The notes beneath the pieces were generated by a model. That model was not told the origin of the DNA. It did no database searches and was given only the letters and a program-made list of their open reading frames with translations. A stretch of 40,746 nucleotides of DNA from Lachnospiraceae bacterium UBA6403. Its GTDB lineage: Bacteria > Bacillota > Clostridia > Lachnospirales > Lachnospiraceae. Shown here in pieces: positions 7,643 to 16,782 of the stretch. Made by a program: the position numbers and the translations under genes. Each line of letters starts with the position of its first letter. Position 1 is the stretch's first letter. The stretch lies in NCBI GenBank assembly GCA_002437435.1, contig DJPV01000058.1:10380-51125 (forward strand), given 5' to 3'.

Positions 7643-9151
7643 ATGGCAGAAGATAAGAATAAATACATCTTATCGATTCAGGGCATGAGCAAATCATTCG
7701 GTAGAAACAAGGTTCTTGACCACATTAATCTGAATGTAAAACCGGGCTCGATCATGGGCCTTATGGGTGAGAACGGTGCCGGAAAATCGACAATGATGAA
7801 ATGTCTCTTCGGAACCTATCAGAAGGACGAAGGAACTATAATATTAGATGGTAAAGAAGTAAATTTCTCAGGTCCAAAGGATGCCCTTGAAAACGGAGTT
7901 GCAATGGTTCATCAGGAACTTAACCAGTGTCTTGAAAGAAGCGTTGTGGACAACCTGTTCTTGGGACGTTATCCAAAGAATTCCCTCGGTGTAATTGATG
8001 AGGGCAGAATGAAAAAAGAAGCTTCAGATCTGTTCAGAAAACTCGGTATAACCGTAAATCTGACACAGCCAATGAAGAAAATGTCAGTATCACAGCGTCA
8101 GATGTGTGAGATCGCAAAGGCTATTTCTTATAACTCAAAAGTAATCGTACTTGATGAGCCGACATCTTCACTGACAGCACCTGAGGTTGCAAAGCTGTTC
8201 AAGATGATGAGACAGCTAAAAGAGCAGGGAATTTCCCTGATCTATATATCACATAAAATGGATGAGATCTTCGAGATCTGTGACCAGATATCCGTTCTTC
8301 GAGATGGTAGTCTGGTAATGACAAAAGACAGCAAGGACACAAACATGAACGAACTGATCTCCGCAATGGTCGGTCGTTCCCTTGATAATAGATTTCCACC
8401 TGTAGACAATGAGCCTGGTGAGACAATTCTCTCCGTACAGAATCTGTCAACAAAATATGCACCAAAGCTCCAGAACATCACATTTGATGTTAAGAAGGGT
8501 GAGATTTTCGGACTGTATGGTCTAGTAGGTGCAGGTCGTACAGAGCTCCTTGAAACCATATTTGGTATGCGTACAAGAGCAGCAGGAAATGTACTTTACA
8601 ATGGCAAGATGATGAACTTCTCATCACCAAAGGATGCCATGGATCATGGTTTTGCCCTGATTACAGAGGAAAGAAAAGCAAACGGACTTTTTCTGAAAGC
8701 AGATATTACATTTAATACAACAATTGCAAATATGAACCATTATAAGAGCAGTATCGCACTTAACCATGATGATATGGTGCGTGCAACTGCAGAGGAGATC
8801 AAGGTTATGCATACAAAGTGTATGGGACCGGATGATATGATCGCAAACCTCTCCGGTGGTAACCAGCAGAAGGTTATCTTCGGTAAATGGCTGGAGCGTT
8901 CTCCTAATGTGTTTATGATGGATGATCCTACAAGAGGTATTGATGTAGGTGCCAAGTACGAGATCTATGAACTGATCATCAACATGGCGAAGCAGGGTAA
9001 GACGATTATCGTTGTATCCTCTGAGATGCCGGAGATTCTTGGTATCACAAACCGTATCGGTGTTATGTCGAACGGACACCTTGCAGGAATCGTAAATACA
9101 AAAGAGACGAACCAGGAAGAATTATTAAGACTTAGTGCGAAATATTTGTAA
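7643..9151 (+). CDS. mglA: Sugar ABC transporter ATP-binding protein (MglA/RbsA-type)
   Basis: A 502-aa protein with two fused ABC domains, as in MglA, RbsA and XylG. Domain 1 has Walker A GENGAGKST, signature MSVSQRQMCEIAKA and Walker B VIVLDEPTSSLT. Domain 2 has the degenerate Walker A typical of the family (GLVGAGRTELL) and signature LSGGNQQKVIFGKWL, with DDPTRGIDVGAK. Cytoplasmic; it powers import of the sugar delivered by the lipoprotein encoded upstream. ATG 7643 is preceded by an AAAGGGAAG ribosome binding site. It is followed 18 nt later by the permease gene. Length and motifs are normal. Confidence 0.95.
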   Translation: MAEDKNKYILSIQGMSKSFGRNKVLDHINLNVKPGSIMGLMGENGAGKSTMMKCLFGTYQKDEGTIILDGKEVNFSGPKDALENGVAMVHQELNQCLERSVVDNLFLGRYPKNSLGVIDEGRMKKEASDLFRKLGITVNLTQPMKKMSVSQRQMCEIAKAISYNSKVIVLDEPTSSLTAPEVAKLFKMMRQLKEQGISLIYISHKMDEIFEICDQISVLRDGSLVMTKDSKDTNMNELISAMVGRSLDNRFPPVDNEPGETILSVQNLSTKYAPKLQNITFDVKKGEIFGLYGLVGAGRTELLETIFGMRTRAAGNVLYNGKMMNFSSPKDAMDHGFALITEERKANGLFLKADITFNTTIANMNHYKSSIALNHDDMVRATAEEIKVMHTKCMGPDDMIANLSGGNQQKVIFGKWLERSPNVFMMDDPTRGIDVGAKYEIYELIINMAKQGKTIIVVSSEMPEILGITNRIGVMSNGHLAGIVNTKETNQEELLRLSAKYL

Positions 9152-9169
9152 TAGAGAGGAGTTTTGGTT

Positions 9170-10822
9170 ATGGCAGATAAAAGTAAGATCCTTTCGGCTG
9201 ATGCAGAAGCAGCGCTTTTAAAGCCGATTGATGAATATGTAGGAAAAATACAGTCACAGATCGATGCACTCCGTGTAGACGGATCTGACAAAGTTCAGAG
9301 CTATAAGAACCAGATCGCAATTGCGAAAGAAGACAAGAACTTATCAAAGGATGAGAAAGCAAAAGCAGTTGAAGCAGCAAAGACCGGACTTGAAAAGGCA
9401 AAAGGTGTGGAAGCGGCAAACAAGGATAAGGTATCCAAGTTGATCGCAGAAGCAGAAAAGTACCTTTCCGAGAATTATAACAGTAAATATTATGATAAAG
9501 TAGTTGCAAGCTGTGAGGCTGAAAAGGCAGCAGAGAATGAAGCTTATGAGAAGGTTCGTGCAACTATCAAGACAGAACATGAGCAGACACTTGCTAAGCT
9601 TTCAGCTGCAGATGAGATCAAAGATGAGAAATATGTTTATAAAAATAGATTGTTTGATGCACAGATGTCTCATGAATCCAGATTACAGGAGATCAAGGAC
9701 AGAAAGCATGATGCATTTGCACATAAGTTCCATCTGATCGACCTCTTACGGATGTCCAAATATACATTTGGTCAAAAGCAGGCGCAGAAGATTGAAAATT
9801 ACAAATATACATTCAACACAACCCAGTTCCTTTACAAGAATGGTCTGTATATCGTAATTATCCTGATTTTCATTGCACTTTGTATTATCACACCAATCGT
9901 TAAGAATACACAGTTATTGACTGTTACCAATATTCTGAATATTTTACAGCAGGCATCTCCTCGAATGTTCCTTGCACTCGGTGTTGCCGGTCTGATCTTA
10001 CTTACAGGTACTGACCTTTCCATCGGACGTATGGTAGGTATGGGTATGGTTACAGCAACTATCATCATGCACAATGGTGTTAATACAGGCGGCGTATTCG
10101 GACATATCTTTGATTTCTCAAATATTCCGGCCGCTCCTAGAGCACTTCTTGCACTGGTAGCCTGTATTATTCTTACTACATTATTCTCAAGCATTGCTGG
10201 TTTTTTCATGGCAAAATACAAGATGCATCCATTCATCTCGACCATGGCGAACATGCTTATTATCTTTGGTTTAGTAACATACGCAACAAAGGGTGTATCA
10301 TTCGGTGCAATTGATTCTTCAATCCCTAACATGTTCATCCCTACATTTGGCAGTTTCCCATCTATTATCCTCTGGGCAATTGTAGCGATCATCGTTGTAT
10401 GGTTCATCTGGAACAAGACAACATTTGGTAAGAATCTGTATGCTGTAGGTGGAAACCCGGAGGCAGCAGCAGTTTCAGGTATATCAGTATTCAAGGTAAC
10501 ACTTGGCGCATTCATCCTGGCAGGTATCCTTTACGGATTCGGTTCATGGCTTGAATGTAACAGAATGGTAGGTTCCGGTAGTGCCGCTTATGGACAGGGC
10601 TGGGATATGGATGCCATTGCAGCCTGTGTAGTTGGTGGTGTATCATTTACAGGTGGTATCGGCAAGATCTCCGGTGTTGTAACTGGTGTACTTATCTTCA
10701 CATCATTAACATACTCACTGACAATTCTTGGTATTGATACAAACCTTCAGTTCATTTTCGAAGGTATCATCATCCTTGCAGCTGTAACACTTGACTGTCT
10801 CAAGTATGTACAGAAGAAGTAA
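9170..10822 (+). CDS. mglC: Sugar ABC transporter permease (MglC-type) with long N-terminal extension
   Basis: A 550-aa permease; canonical MglC proteins are about 330-340 aa. Residues from about 225 onward form the normal BPD_transp_2 permease: TM helices from YIVIILIFIALCII, LTGTDLSIGRMVG, the cytoplasmic-loop region GKNLYAVGGNPEAAAVSGI, and GGIGKISGVVTG. The first ~215 residues are highly charged, rich in Lys, Glu and Ala, with no TM segment and helical heptad-like character (for example 40-175), suggesting a cytoplasmic coiled coil. ATG at 9170 has AGAGGAG 8 nt upstream; the TTG at 9164 is less likely. The extension is in frame with no internal stop. Its function is unknown; it may contact MglA or a cytoplasmic partner. 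Confidence 0.93.
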   Translation: MADKSKILSADAEAALLKPIDEYVGKIQSQIDALRVDGSDKVQSYKNQIAIAKEDKNLSKDEKAKAVEAAKTGLEKAKGVEAANKDKVSKLIAEAEKYLSENYNSKYYDKVVASCEAEKAAENEAYEKVRATIKTEHEQTLAKLSAADEIKDEKYVYKNRLFDAQMSHESRLQEIKDRKHDAFAHKFHLIDLLRMSKYTFGQKQAQKIENYKYTFNTTQFLYKNGLYIVIILIFIALCIITPIVKNTQLLTVTNILNILQQASPRMFLALGVAGLILLTGTDLSIGRMVGMGMVTATIIMHNGVNTGGVFGHIFDFSNIPAAPRALLALVACIILTTLFSSIAGFFMAKYKMHPFISTMANMLIIFGLVTYATKGVSFGAIDSSIPNMFIPTFGSFPSIILWAIVAIIVVWFIWNKTTFGKNLYAVGGNPEAAAVSGISVFKVTLGAFILAGILYGFGSWLECNRMVGSGSAAYGQGWDMDAIAACVVGGVSFTGGIGKISGVVTGVLIFTSLTYSLTILGIDTNLQFIFEGIIILAAVTLDCLKYVQKK

Positions 10823-10861
10823 GGAAATATAATGATCGCTCACAAAAAAACGATATAAATC

Positions 10862-10940
10862 AAAAGCCGCTCCGTTCGTCTTTGATATGCTTTTTGTCAG
10901 GTTGACAGATAAAAGCTCCAGACTGAACAGAGCGGCTTTT
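10862..10940 (+). terminator. Terminator after mglC
   Basis: A 16-bp inverted repeat (10862-10877 with 10925-10940) with one mismatch and G/C-rich core GCCGCTC/GAGCGGC, ending in TTTT. The loop is 47 nt, longer than typical. It separates the transporter operon from the sensing operon. The rest of the 326-nt gap (10823-11148) holds the promoter-like sequence near 11001-11028 and no gene. Confidence 0.6.
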
Positions 10941-11000
10941 AAAATATCGGGATAATGATTTTTTTCATTTGGGGATATATGGTAAAACAGGATTTGAGGG

Positions 11001-11028
11001 TTCAATCCAGATATAGATTTGTTATAAT
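11001..11028 (+). promoter_or_regulatory. Probable promoter of the sugar-sensing operon
   Basis: A perfect TATAAT (11023-11028) with TTCAAT (11001-11006) 16 nt upstream. It gives a leader of about 115 nt before the regulator gene. The -35 match is modest. Confidence 0.4.
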
Positions 11029-11148
11029 AAACAGGATGTAAATATGTAGAAAAAAGAAGTGTAATGAAGTATAGTTATATAGAAACACGGCATAGATTTC
11101 TGATGCGCAATGTGGCAATACATATAATGAAAAGAAGAGGAATGCAGG

Positions 11149-12753
11149 ATGGATAACTACAAAGTGGTACTCGTTGATGACGAGGTGGAAGTAATTGATG
11201 CAATCGAACAGAGAATTCATTGGGATATATTAGGATTTGAGGTTGTTGGAAGTGCAACAAATGGAGTGAAAGCATTGGAACTTGTAGAGAAGCAGCAGCC
11301 GGATGTCGTTATAACGGATATCAAGATGCCATATATGGATGGACTGGAGCTTGCCAGACGATTGAATAAAGAATATCAGAATATCCATATTATCATTTTT
11401 ACAGGATTTGATGAATTTGAATATGCAAAAGAAGCCGTTCATCTGGAAGTAGAGGAGTATATGTTAAAGCCGATCAACGCACTGGAATTAACAGAATGTA
11501 TGAAACGGTTGAAGAAGACTCTGGATAAGGAGAGGGAAGAACGTCTGAATGTAACAAAGCTGGAGAATTATCTGAAGGATTCGCTTCCGGTGCTTCAGAC
11601 AAATCTTTTTGTTTCTCTGATCGAGGGACGTGTAAATGAGGAATATTGTGAGAAGTTTCTGACGGCATATCAGATCGATATGAAAGGACCGTATTATTGC
11701 TGCGCAATCTTTCATACCTCGGAACATCATGTGCCGGATGGTATGAATCCGCTCCTGCTTGCGATGTCAGTTGAGCATGAGATCAAGGAACGGTTGGTAC
11801 CGGAATGGAAGAGCCACATGTTTACATATCTTGGAAATGCGCTCATGATCATAGAACTGGATACGGAAGAAACAGTAGTTGCACTTACAGATGCCTGCGA
11901 TCGTTTCTGCAAATGGGCATATCGTGTTATGGGAGCAGTTGTGACTGCCGGAATCGGAAGAGTCTGTGATAACCTGATCAGTATTAATTCTTCTTATGAT
12001 GGAGCGAGAGAAGCCGTTTCTTATCGTGTATTATATGGAACGAGCCGTGCAATTAATATCGGAGAGATCGCTCCAAAGGAACAGGAGATCCTGATCCAGC
12101 CGGAGGATACAAAAATGCATGATCTGTTCAAGGCAATTCATCTGGGAACAGCGGAAACGATTGAACAGTCAGTACGGAAAGAAGTAGAGAAGCTTCATAA
12201 TAATGCCAAGACGGTGAGTCAGTATAATCTTGCGATCATGGAGATGGTAGGAGCGTTTTATCGTTTCTGTGCCAATAATTTTATAGATTTTAATGAATTT
12301 TGCGGAGATGTTGGCAACCCATACGAACGGGTGCCTGAAATGGATGAAAGTACGCTGACTGCATGGATGATCGATTCGGCAAAAGCAATCAGCGAGGAAT
12401 TGAAAAATGCCAGAAATAGTACATCGAGACGAATGGTTACGGATGCACAGAATCTGGTGCATGAGAGGTATATGGAACCAAACCTGTCGTTAGATACCGT
12501 GTGTTCTGCACTTGGTGTATCGAATTCCTATTTTTCCAGTGTATTTAAGAAGGAAACAGGAAAAGCATTTGTAACGTATTTGACGGATTACCGGATGGAT
12601 CATGCGGCAGAACTGATCCTTGAAACGAATGAGAAGAGTTATCAGATCGCAGAGAGGGTCGGTTATCTCGATGCAAATTATTTCAGTTATGTATTTAAAA
12701 AGCGTTTTGGAGTTTCACCATCCAAATACAGAACAGAGCATTTGAACAAATAA
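11149..12753 (+). CDS. YesN-like response regulator (receiver + AraC HTH)
   Basis: A 534-aa regulator. The N-terminal receiver domain (1-120) has the acidic pair in VLVDDE, phosphoacceptor D57 in VVITDIKMPYMDG, and K in MLKPINA. A ~300-residue middle region is typical of long YesN proteins. The C-terminal AraC/XylS double helix-turn-helix (about 430-530) shows SLDTVCSALGVSNSYFSSVFK and IAERVGYLDANYFSYVFKKRFGVSPSKYR-type motifs. The kinase gene begins 19 nt downstream. Located directly after the mgl transporter, it most likely activates mglBAC when the sugar is sensed. ATG 11149 follows an AGAAGAGGAATGC stretch that includes GAGG. Confidence 0.92.
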   Translation: MDNYKVVLVDDEVEVIDAIEQRIHWDILGFEVVGSATNGVKALELVEKQQPDVVITDIKMPYMDGLELARRLNKEYQNIHIIIFTGFDEFEYAKEAVHLEVEEYMLKPINALELTECMKRLKKTLDKEREERLNVTKLENYLKDSLPVLQTNLFVSLIEGRVNEEYCEKFLTAYQIDMKGPYYCCAIFHTSEHHVPDGMNPLLLAMSVEHEIKERLVPEWKSHMFTYLGNALMIIELDTEETVVALTDACDRFCKWAYRVMGAVVTAGIGRVCDNLISINSSYDGAREAVSYRVLYGTSRAINIGEIAPKEQEILIQPEDTKMHDLFKAIHLGTAETIEQSVRKEVEKLHNNAKTVSQYNLAIMEMVGAFYRFCANNFIDFNEFCGDVGNPYERVPEMDESTLTAWMIDSAKAISEELKNARNSTSRRMVTDAQNLVHERYMEPNLSLDTVCSALGVSNSYFSSVFKKETGKAFVTYLTDYRMDHAAELILETNEKSYQIAERVGYLDANYFSYVFKKRFGVSPSKYRTEHLNK

Positions 12754-12772
12754 AGGATAAATAAGGGAAAAC

Positions 12773-14650
12773 GTGTTGAAGAATACCAGAAAGAAAAAAG
12801 ACAAGAAAAATGAAATTTCTATCATCGGACGTCTTCGGGGGTGGTTTTATCATGGCAGATTTATAGGCTTTGATATTCAATCGATCATTATGACGGTGCT
12901 TACAGCTCTTACGATCGTGACTACGGTTATTATGGGTCTGCTGTTATATAATCGTTTTAAAATGGCAATCAAGCAGACAGCAATCACGAATACGGAGAGT
13001 ATGGTGGAAAATACCGTTGAAAAGGTAGATGCGGATCTGTTAAACGTGCGTCAGATCACGAACGCGATGAATTATAACATAATTCAGGAATATGATATTT
13101 CCAGTCAGGAGTTCAATCGGCAGTTCAGTCTGTTATATGAGATCAACATCGATAAGATCCAGAGTATGGCATTATATGATGATGATGGAAATCTGCTGAC
13201 GGCAGAACCGGTAGCAGTACAGAAGGATGGAGCGGAGTCGTCAGAGCAGGACTGGTATCAGAATGCAGAAGCGGATATCGAGAATATTCATTTCTCTACG
13301 CCGCATATCCAGAATCTGTTCGTAGATGGCACATATCGGTATCACTGGGTGGTGTCACTGAGCCGTTCCGTTGATATCAATGACGGAGAGCAGCCGGGAA
13401 GCGGTGTTCTTCTGGTCGATATGAAATATTCGGTGATCGAGGATACGCTGTCAAGGATTAATGATGCATCGAACGAGATCTATTATTATCTATGCAGCCG
13501 TGATGGGCGGATGATCTATCACCCTCGCGGAATAGATATGGATCGGGGATATTTCAAAGAAGATTACCGGGAAGCAGCAACCTATGAAGATGGTACATAT
13601 GAACTTACGGTCAATGGTAAGACCAGCAATGTGATCGTAAGCAGTGTTGCTTATACGGGCTGGAAGGTGGTCGGTGTTGTTCCGGAAAGTGTGCAGATCG
13701 CAAGTATCAACCGATTCCGGTATTATATCATTACGACGGTTATCATTCTTATGATGATGCTTTTAGGTGTGAACCGTATTATCTCTAAGAAAATATCCAG
13801 ACCGATCCTGAAGTTAAATGAATCGGTAAAAGCATATGAAGCTGGCGGACCAACTGATATCTATATCGGTGGATCTTCAGAGATCCGTCATCTGGGATAT
13901 TCTGTTCAGAAATCCTACGAACAGATCGAAGTACTGATGCAGGAGATTATCCGGGAGCAGACGGAACGAAGAAAGAGTGAAATGGATGCTTTGCAGAGTC
14001 AAATCAATCCGCATTTCCTCTATAATACATTGGAATCCATCACATGGATGGTAGAAGCGAAGAAGAACCTGGATGCGGTGTTTATGATCTCGGAGCTTGC
14101 AAAGCTTCTTCGTATCAGTCTGTCAAAGGGCAGAACAGTGATTAAGATATCCGATGAGATCCAACACAGTCGAAGTTATATGAATATCCAGAAGGTTCGA
14201 TATAAGGAACGCTTTCAGGTGGAATTTGATATTAATGAGGAGATCAACGATTATTGTACGGTGAAGCTGATCGTGCAGCCGATCCTTGAAAATGCGATCT
14301 ATTATGGCGTAGGCAATATGGACGAGGATGATGGGGGCAAGATTACGATTCGTGGCGAGAAAAAAGATGATGATATTTACATATCTGTAGAAGATAATGG
14401 TATGGGAATGAGTGAAGATGTCGTTGAGAATATATTAAAAGATAATAATAAAGTGCCAAAGCATGGTTCCGGGGTCGGCTTGATCAATGTTCATTCCAGA
14501 ATCCAGTTGATGTTCGGAAATGAATATGGTCTGGAGGTTTACAGTGAACCGGACGAAGGCACAAAGATTGTGATCCACATACCGGCAATCCCATATACGG
14601 AAGAGAATCGGGAACAGCTTGAAACACAGAACTATGGAAAGGGAGAGTGA
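12773..14650 (+). CDS. YesM-like sensor histidine kinase
   Basis: A 625-aa membrane kinase. TM1 lies at about 37-58, followed by a ~260-residue extracellular Cache-like sensor domain, TM2 (about 320-340), a HAMP linker, and a His_kinase domain with phosphoacceptor H414 in QINPHFLYNTLESI. An HATPase_c domain follows, with N-box VQPILENAIYYG, G1 VEDNGMGM and G2 GSGVGLINV. The start is GTG 12773 with a GGG-containing ribosome binding site. It pairs with the upstream YesN-like regulator. The two sugar-binding proteins encoded next are coupled to it by tight spacing (3 nt, then an 8-nt overlap), suggesting they present bound sugar to its extracellular domain. Confidence 0.93.
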   Translation: MLKNTRKKKDKKNEISIIGRLRGWFYHGRFIGFDIQSIIMTVLTALTIVTTVIMGLLLYNRFKMAIKQTAITNTESMVENTVEKVDADLLNVRQITNAMNYNIIQEYDISSQEFNRQFSLLYEINIDKIQSMALYDDDGNLLTAEPVAVQKDGAESSEQDWYQNAEADIENIHFSTPHIQNLFVDGTYRYHWVVSLSRSVDINDGEQPGSGVLLVDMKYSVIEDTLSRINDASNEIYYYLCSRDGRMIYHPRGIDMDRGYFKEDYREAATYEDGTYELTVNGKTSNVIVSSVAYTGWKVVGVVPESVQIASINRFRYYIITTVIILMMMLLGVNRIISKKISRPILKLNESVKAYEAGGPTDIYIGGSSEIRHLGYSVQKSYEQIEVLMQEIIREQTERRKSEMDALQSQINPHFLYNTLESITWMVEAKKNLDAVFMISELAKLLRISLSKGRTVIKISDEIQHSRSYMNIQKVRYKERFQVEFDINEEINDYCTVKLIVQPILENAIYYGVGNMDEDDGGKITIRGEKKDDDIYISVEDNGMGMSEDVVENILKDNNKVPKHGSGVGLINVHSRIQLMFGNEYGLEVYSEPDEGTKIVIHIPAIPYTEENREQLETQNYGKGE

Positions 14651-14653
14651 CAG

Positions 14654-15628
14654 ATGAAGAAAAATAGAATTACTTTCCTTGTGGCAGAACTGATCCTGAT
14701 GATCATTGCCTGTATATTTATCCGCAAGATATTTCAGGAAGATGATCCACAGAAACGTGTGGCAGTTATTATTCCGGATTCCGGCGATACCAGATGGGAA
14801 GGGCTGGTCAATGGATTAAAGCAGTCTGCAAAGGTTAATGATGTGCATTTGATTATCTGTAATACAGACGAAATCGCAAATGCAGAGGATGAAAAAGAGC
14901 TGATCGATGAACAGCTGGAAAATAATGTAGATGCATTTATCATCTGTCCTGCGCCGGGAACAGATACAAAGGATATGCTTGCCTCCTTACAGGCAGAGAA
15001 ACAGACCTTTGTGCTGATAACCGAGGATGCTTATATGGAAGATGACGCAGAGGCGACCGGATTTGTAACGGTAAAGCCGGATAATTATCAGATCGGTTAC
15101 ACCCTTGGCAGGCAGATCATAGAAAATAACACGGATGGTCTGGATGGCAGGAAGATCGGAATGATCCTTGGACGTGCAGAGACAGAGGCAAGTACCAGCA
15201 GGGCAAAGGGACTGACCGATGCACTTTCAGACTATAATTGTGAGATAGCATGGACATATCATGAAGATGGCAGCAAAGATATCTGTGAGGTGGTAAATAC
15301 ACTGGGAACAGTTGATTATATAGCAGCTATGGACACGGAAGCACTTGATACGCTCGGTGAAAATGCTGAGAATGGGTATTATAATGGTGCAGAGATATAC
15401 GGTGTCGGTTCCAGTATGAAGTCGGTGGCTTTGCTTGACTATGACCGGATCCGGTGTCTGGTCATTCCCGATGGATATAGCATTGGTTATGAGAGTGTAA
15501 ATGAGATCGCAAAGAAACTTGAGCGCTCGACATATACGTTAAAAAGTCATGAAGAAGCGATACGGGTAATCTATAAAGATGACCTGTTTTCGGAAGAGAC
15601 AGAAAGGTTTTTGTATTCGTATGAATAG
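14654..15628 (+). CDS. Membrane-anchored sugar-binding protein, sensory partner
   Basis: A 324-aa protein: an uncleaved-looking N-terminal TM anchor (about 7-24, no lipobox Cys), then a type I periplasmic-binding/LacI-type domain (RVAVIIPDSGDTRWEGLVNG start, ICPAPGTDT, SRAKGLTDAL). It lies 3 nt after the kinase stop and overlaps the next gene. There is no transporter gene in this operon, so it probably acts as an extracellular sensor subunit for the YesM-like kinase, as in known XylFII/LytS-type and ChvE/VirA-type systems (analogy). Its ligand pocket diverges from MglB, so the ligand could differ or binding could be lost. Confidence 0.8.
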   Translation: MKKNRITFLVAELILMIIACIFIRKIFQEDDPQKRVAVIIPDSGDTRWEGLVNGLKQSAKVNDVHLIICNTDEIANAEDEKELIDEQLENNVDAFIICPAPGTDTKDMLASLQAEKQTFVLITEDAYMEDDAEATGFVTVKPDNYQIGYTLGRQIIENNTDGLDGRKIGMILGRAETEASTSRAKGLTDALSDYNCEIAWTYHEDGSKDICEVVNTLGTVDYIAAMDTEALDTLGENAENGYYNGAEIYGVGSSMKSVALLDYDRIRCLVIPDGYSIGYESVNEIAKKLERSTYTLKSHEEAIRVIYKDDLFSEETERFLYSYE

Positions 15629-16661
15629 AAGAAAAACAAGAAAAATAATAGTCTGCATCTGCATATTGGCAGTTATGCTGTCTCTGGTATCCTGTGACAG
15701 CAGAAAGAACCAGAAGGACAGGACTCTGCGGGTCGGCGTTGTTACATATACGCCGGATGATCCGTTTATCAATACGATGACAGATATATTGAAAGATGAC
15801 CTGAAAGCGTTAGAGGCAAGTGATATGAAGGTCATCGTATCAGTCAGAAGTGGAGATAACAGTCAGCAGGAACAGGATGAGGTGGTGGAGGAAATGATCG
15901 ATGCCGGATGTGATGTACTCTGTGTGAATCTGGTTGATCGAACTGCTCCGTCAAATATTATAAGGCTTGCAAGACAGGATGACATCCCGGTGATTTTCTT
16001 TAACAGAGAACCGGTAAGAGAAGATCTGCTGCAATGGGACAAGCTGTATTATGTAGGATGTGATGCTGCACAGTCCGGTGAAATGCAGGGCGAGATCGCG
16101 GCAGAATATATCAGAAATCATCCGGAAGTAGACAAAAATAAGGATGGCAAGATCCAGTATATACTTTTAGAGGGTGAAGCCGGTCATCAGGATGCGATCA
16201 GCAGAACGGACTGGTCTGTAAAAACAATCCTTGATAATGGTGTGAAGCTTGAGAAGCTGACATATCAATTTGCAGACTGGAACCGAGCACAGGCAGAGAA
16301 CCGTATGAGTCAGTTGATCAGCCAGTATGGAGATCAGATCGAGATGGTTATTTCCAATAATGATGAAATGGCACTCGGTGCAGTCGAAGCCTATAAGAAT
16401 GCCGGATATGCACAGAGTGATTATCCGATCATCTTTGGTATCGATGGTCTGGATGACGCAGTGGAAGCTATCCGGTCGGGAACTGTGCAGGGAACTGTCT
16501 ATAATGACAGGGAAGCGCAGGCAAGAAAGATTGCACAGCTTGCAGTATCTCTGTTTCGTGGAAATGATGTGAGCGTACTTGGACTGGAAGACGAACGATA
16601 TTATATGGCACAGTACCGTAAGGTTGACGCAGATAACGTGGATGAATTTTTAAAAAAATAG
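15621..16661 (+). CDS. MglB-like sugar-binding lipoprotein, canonical order, sensory partner
   Basis: A 346-aa lipoprotein starting at ATG 15621, overlapping the previous stop by 8 nt; an in-frame upstream ATG (15579) would precede a poor signal peptide. The lipobox is LVSC with Cys25. The fold is in normal MglB order: RVGVVTYTPDDPF at the start, CVNLVD, FFNREP, the Ca-loop DKNKDGKIQ, GHQDAISRT, the Trp in FADWNRAQ, SNNDEMALG, FGIDGLDDA and YNDREAQ, so galactose/glucose-type ligands are all present. Being in the kinase operon and not in the transporter operon, it is probably the sugar-sensing input. It also provides an in-window control for the permuted MglB at 6283-7548. Confidence 0.88.
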   Translation: MNRRKTRKIIVCICILAVMLSLVSCDSRKNQKDRTLRVGVVTYTPDDPFINTMTDILKDDLKALEASDMKVIVSVRSGDNSQQEQDEVVEEMIDAGCDVLCVNLVDRTAPSNIIRLARQDDIPVIFFNREPVREDLLQWDKLYYVGCDAAQSGEMQGEIAAEYIRNHPEVDKNKDGKIQYILLEGEAGHQDAISRTDWSVKTILDNGVKLEKLTYQFADWNRAQAENRMSQLISQYGDQIEMVISNNDEMALGAVEAYKNAGYAQSDYPIIFGIDGLDDAVEAIRSGTVQGTVYNDREAQARKIAQLAVSLFRGNDVSVLGLEDERYYMAQYRKVDADNVDEFLKK

Positions 16662-16782
16662 TAGAATTAACGGATGTGTGTAAAAATTTCGAGAGTAAGG
16701 TTCTTTTAAAGATGATGTCTTTATGGGAATTGTAAGAAAACTGGTTTTATGAAAATAGGTATGTAGCAGGAGGTTAACATAA

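Noticed and set aside
9832..10515. Long minus-strand ORF (227 codons) inside mglC
   Set aside because: It lies antisense to conserved transmembrane segments of the permease and has a composition typical of a shadow frame, with no ribosome binding site or family motif.
15579..15621. Upstream ATG for the second sugar-binding lipoprotein
   Set aside because: It would put 14 extra residues before the signal peptide, whereas the ATG at 15621 gives a normal lipoprotein signal and an 8-nt overlap with the preceding gene.
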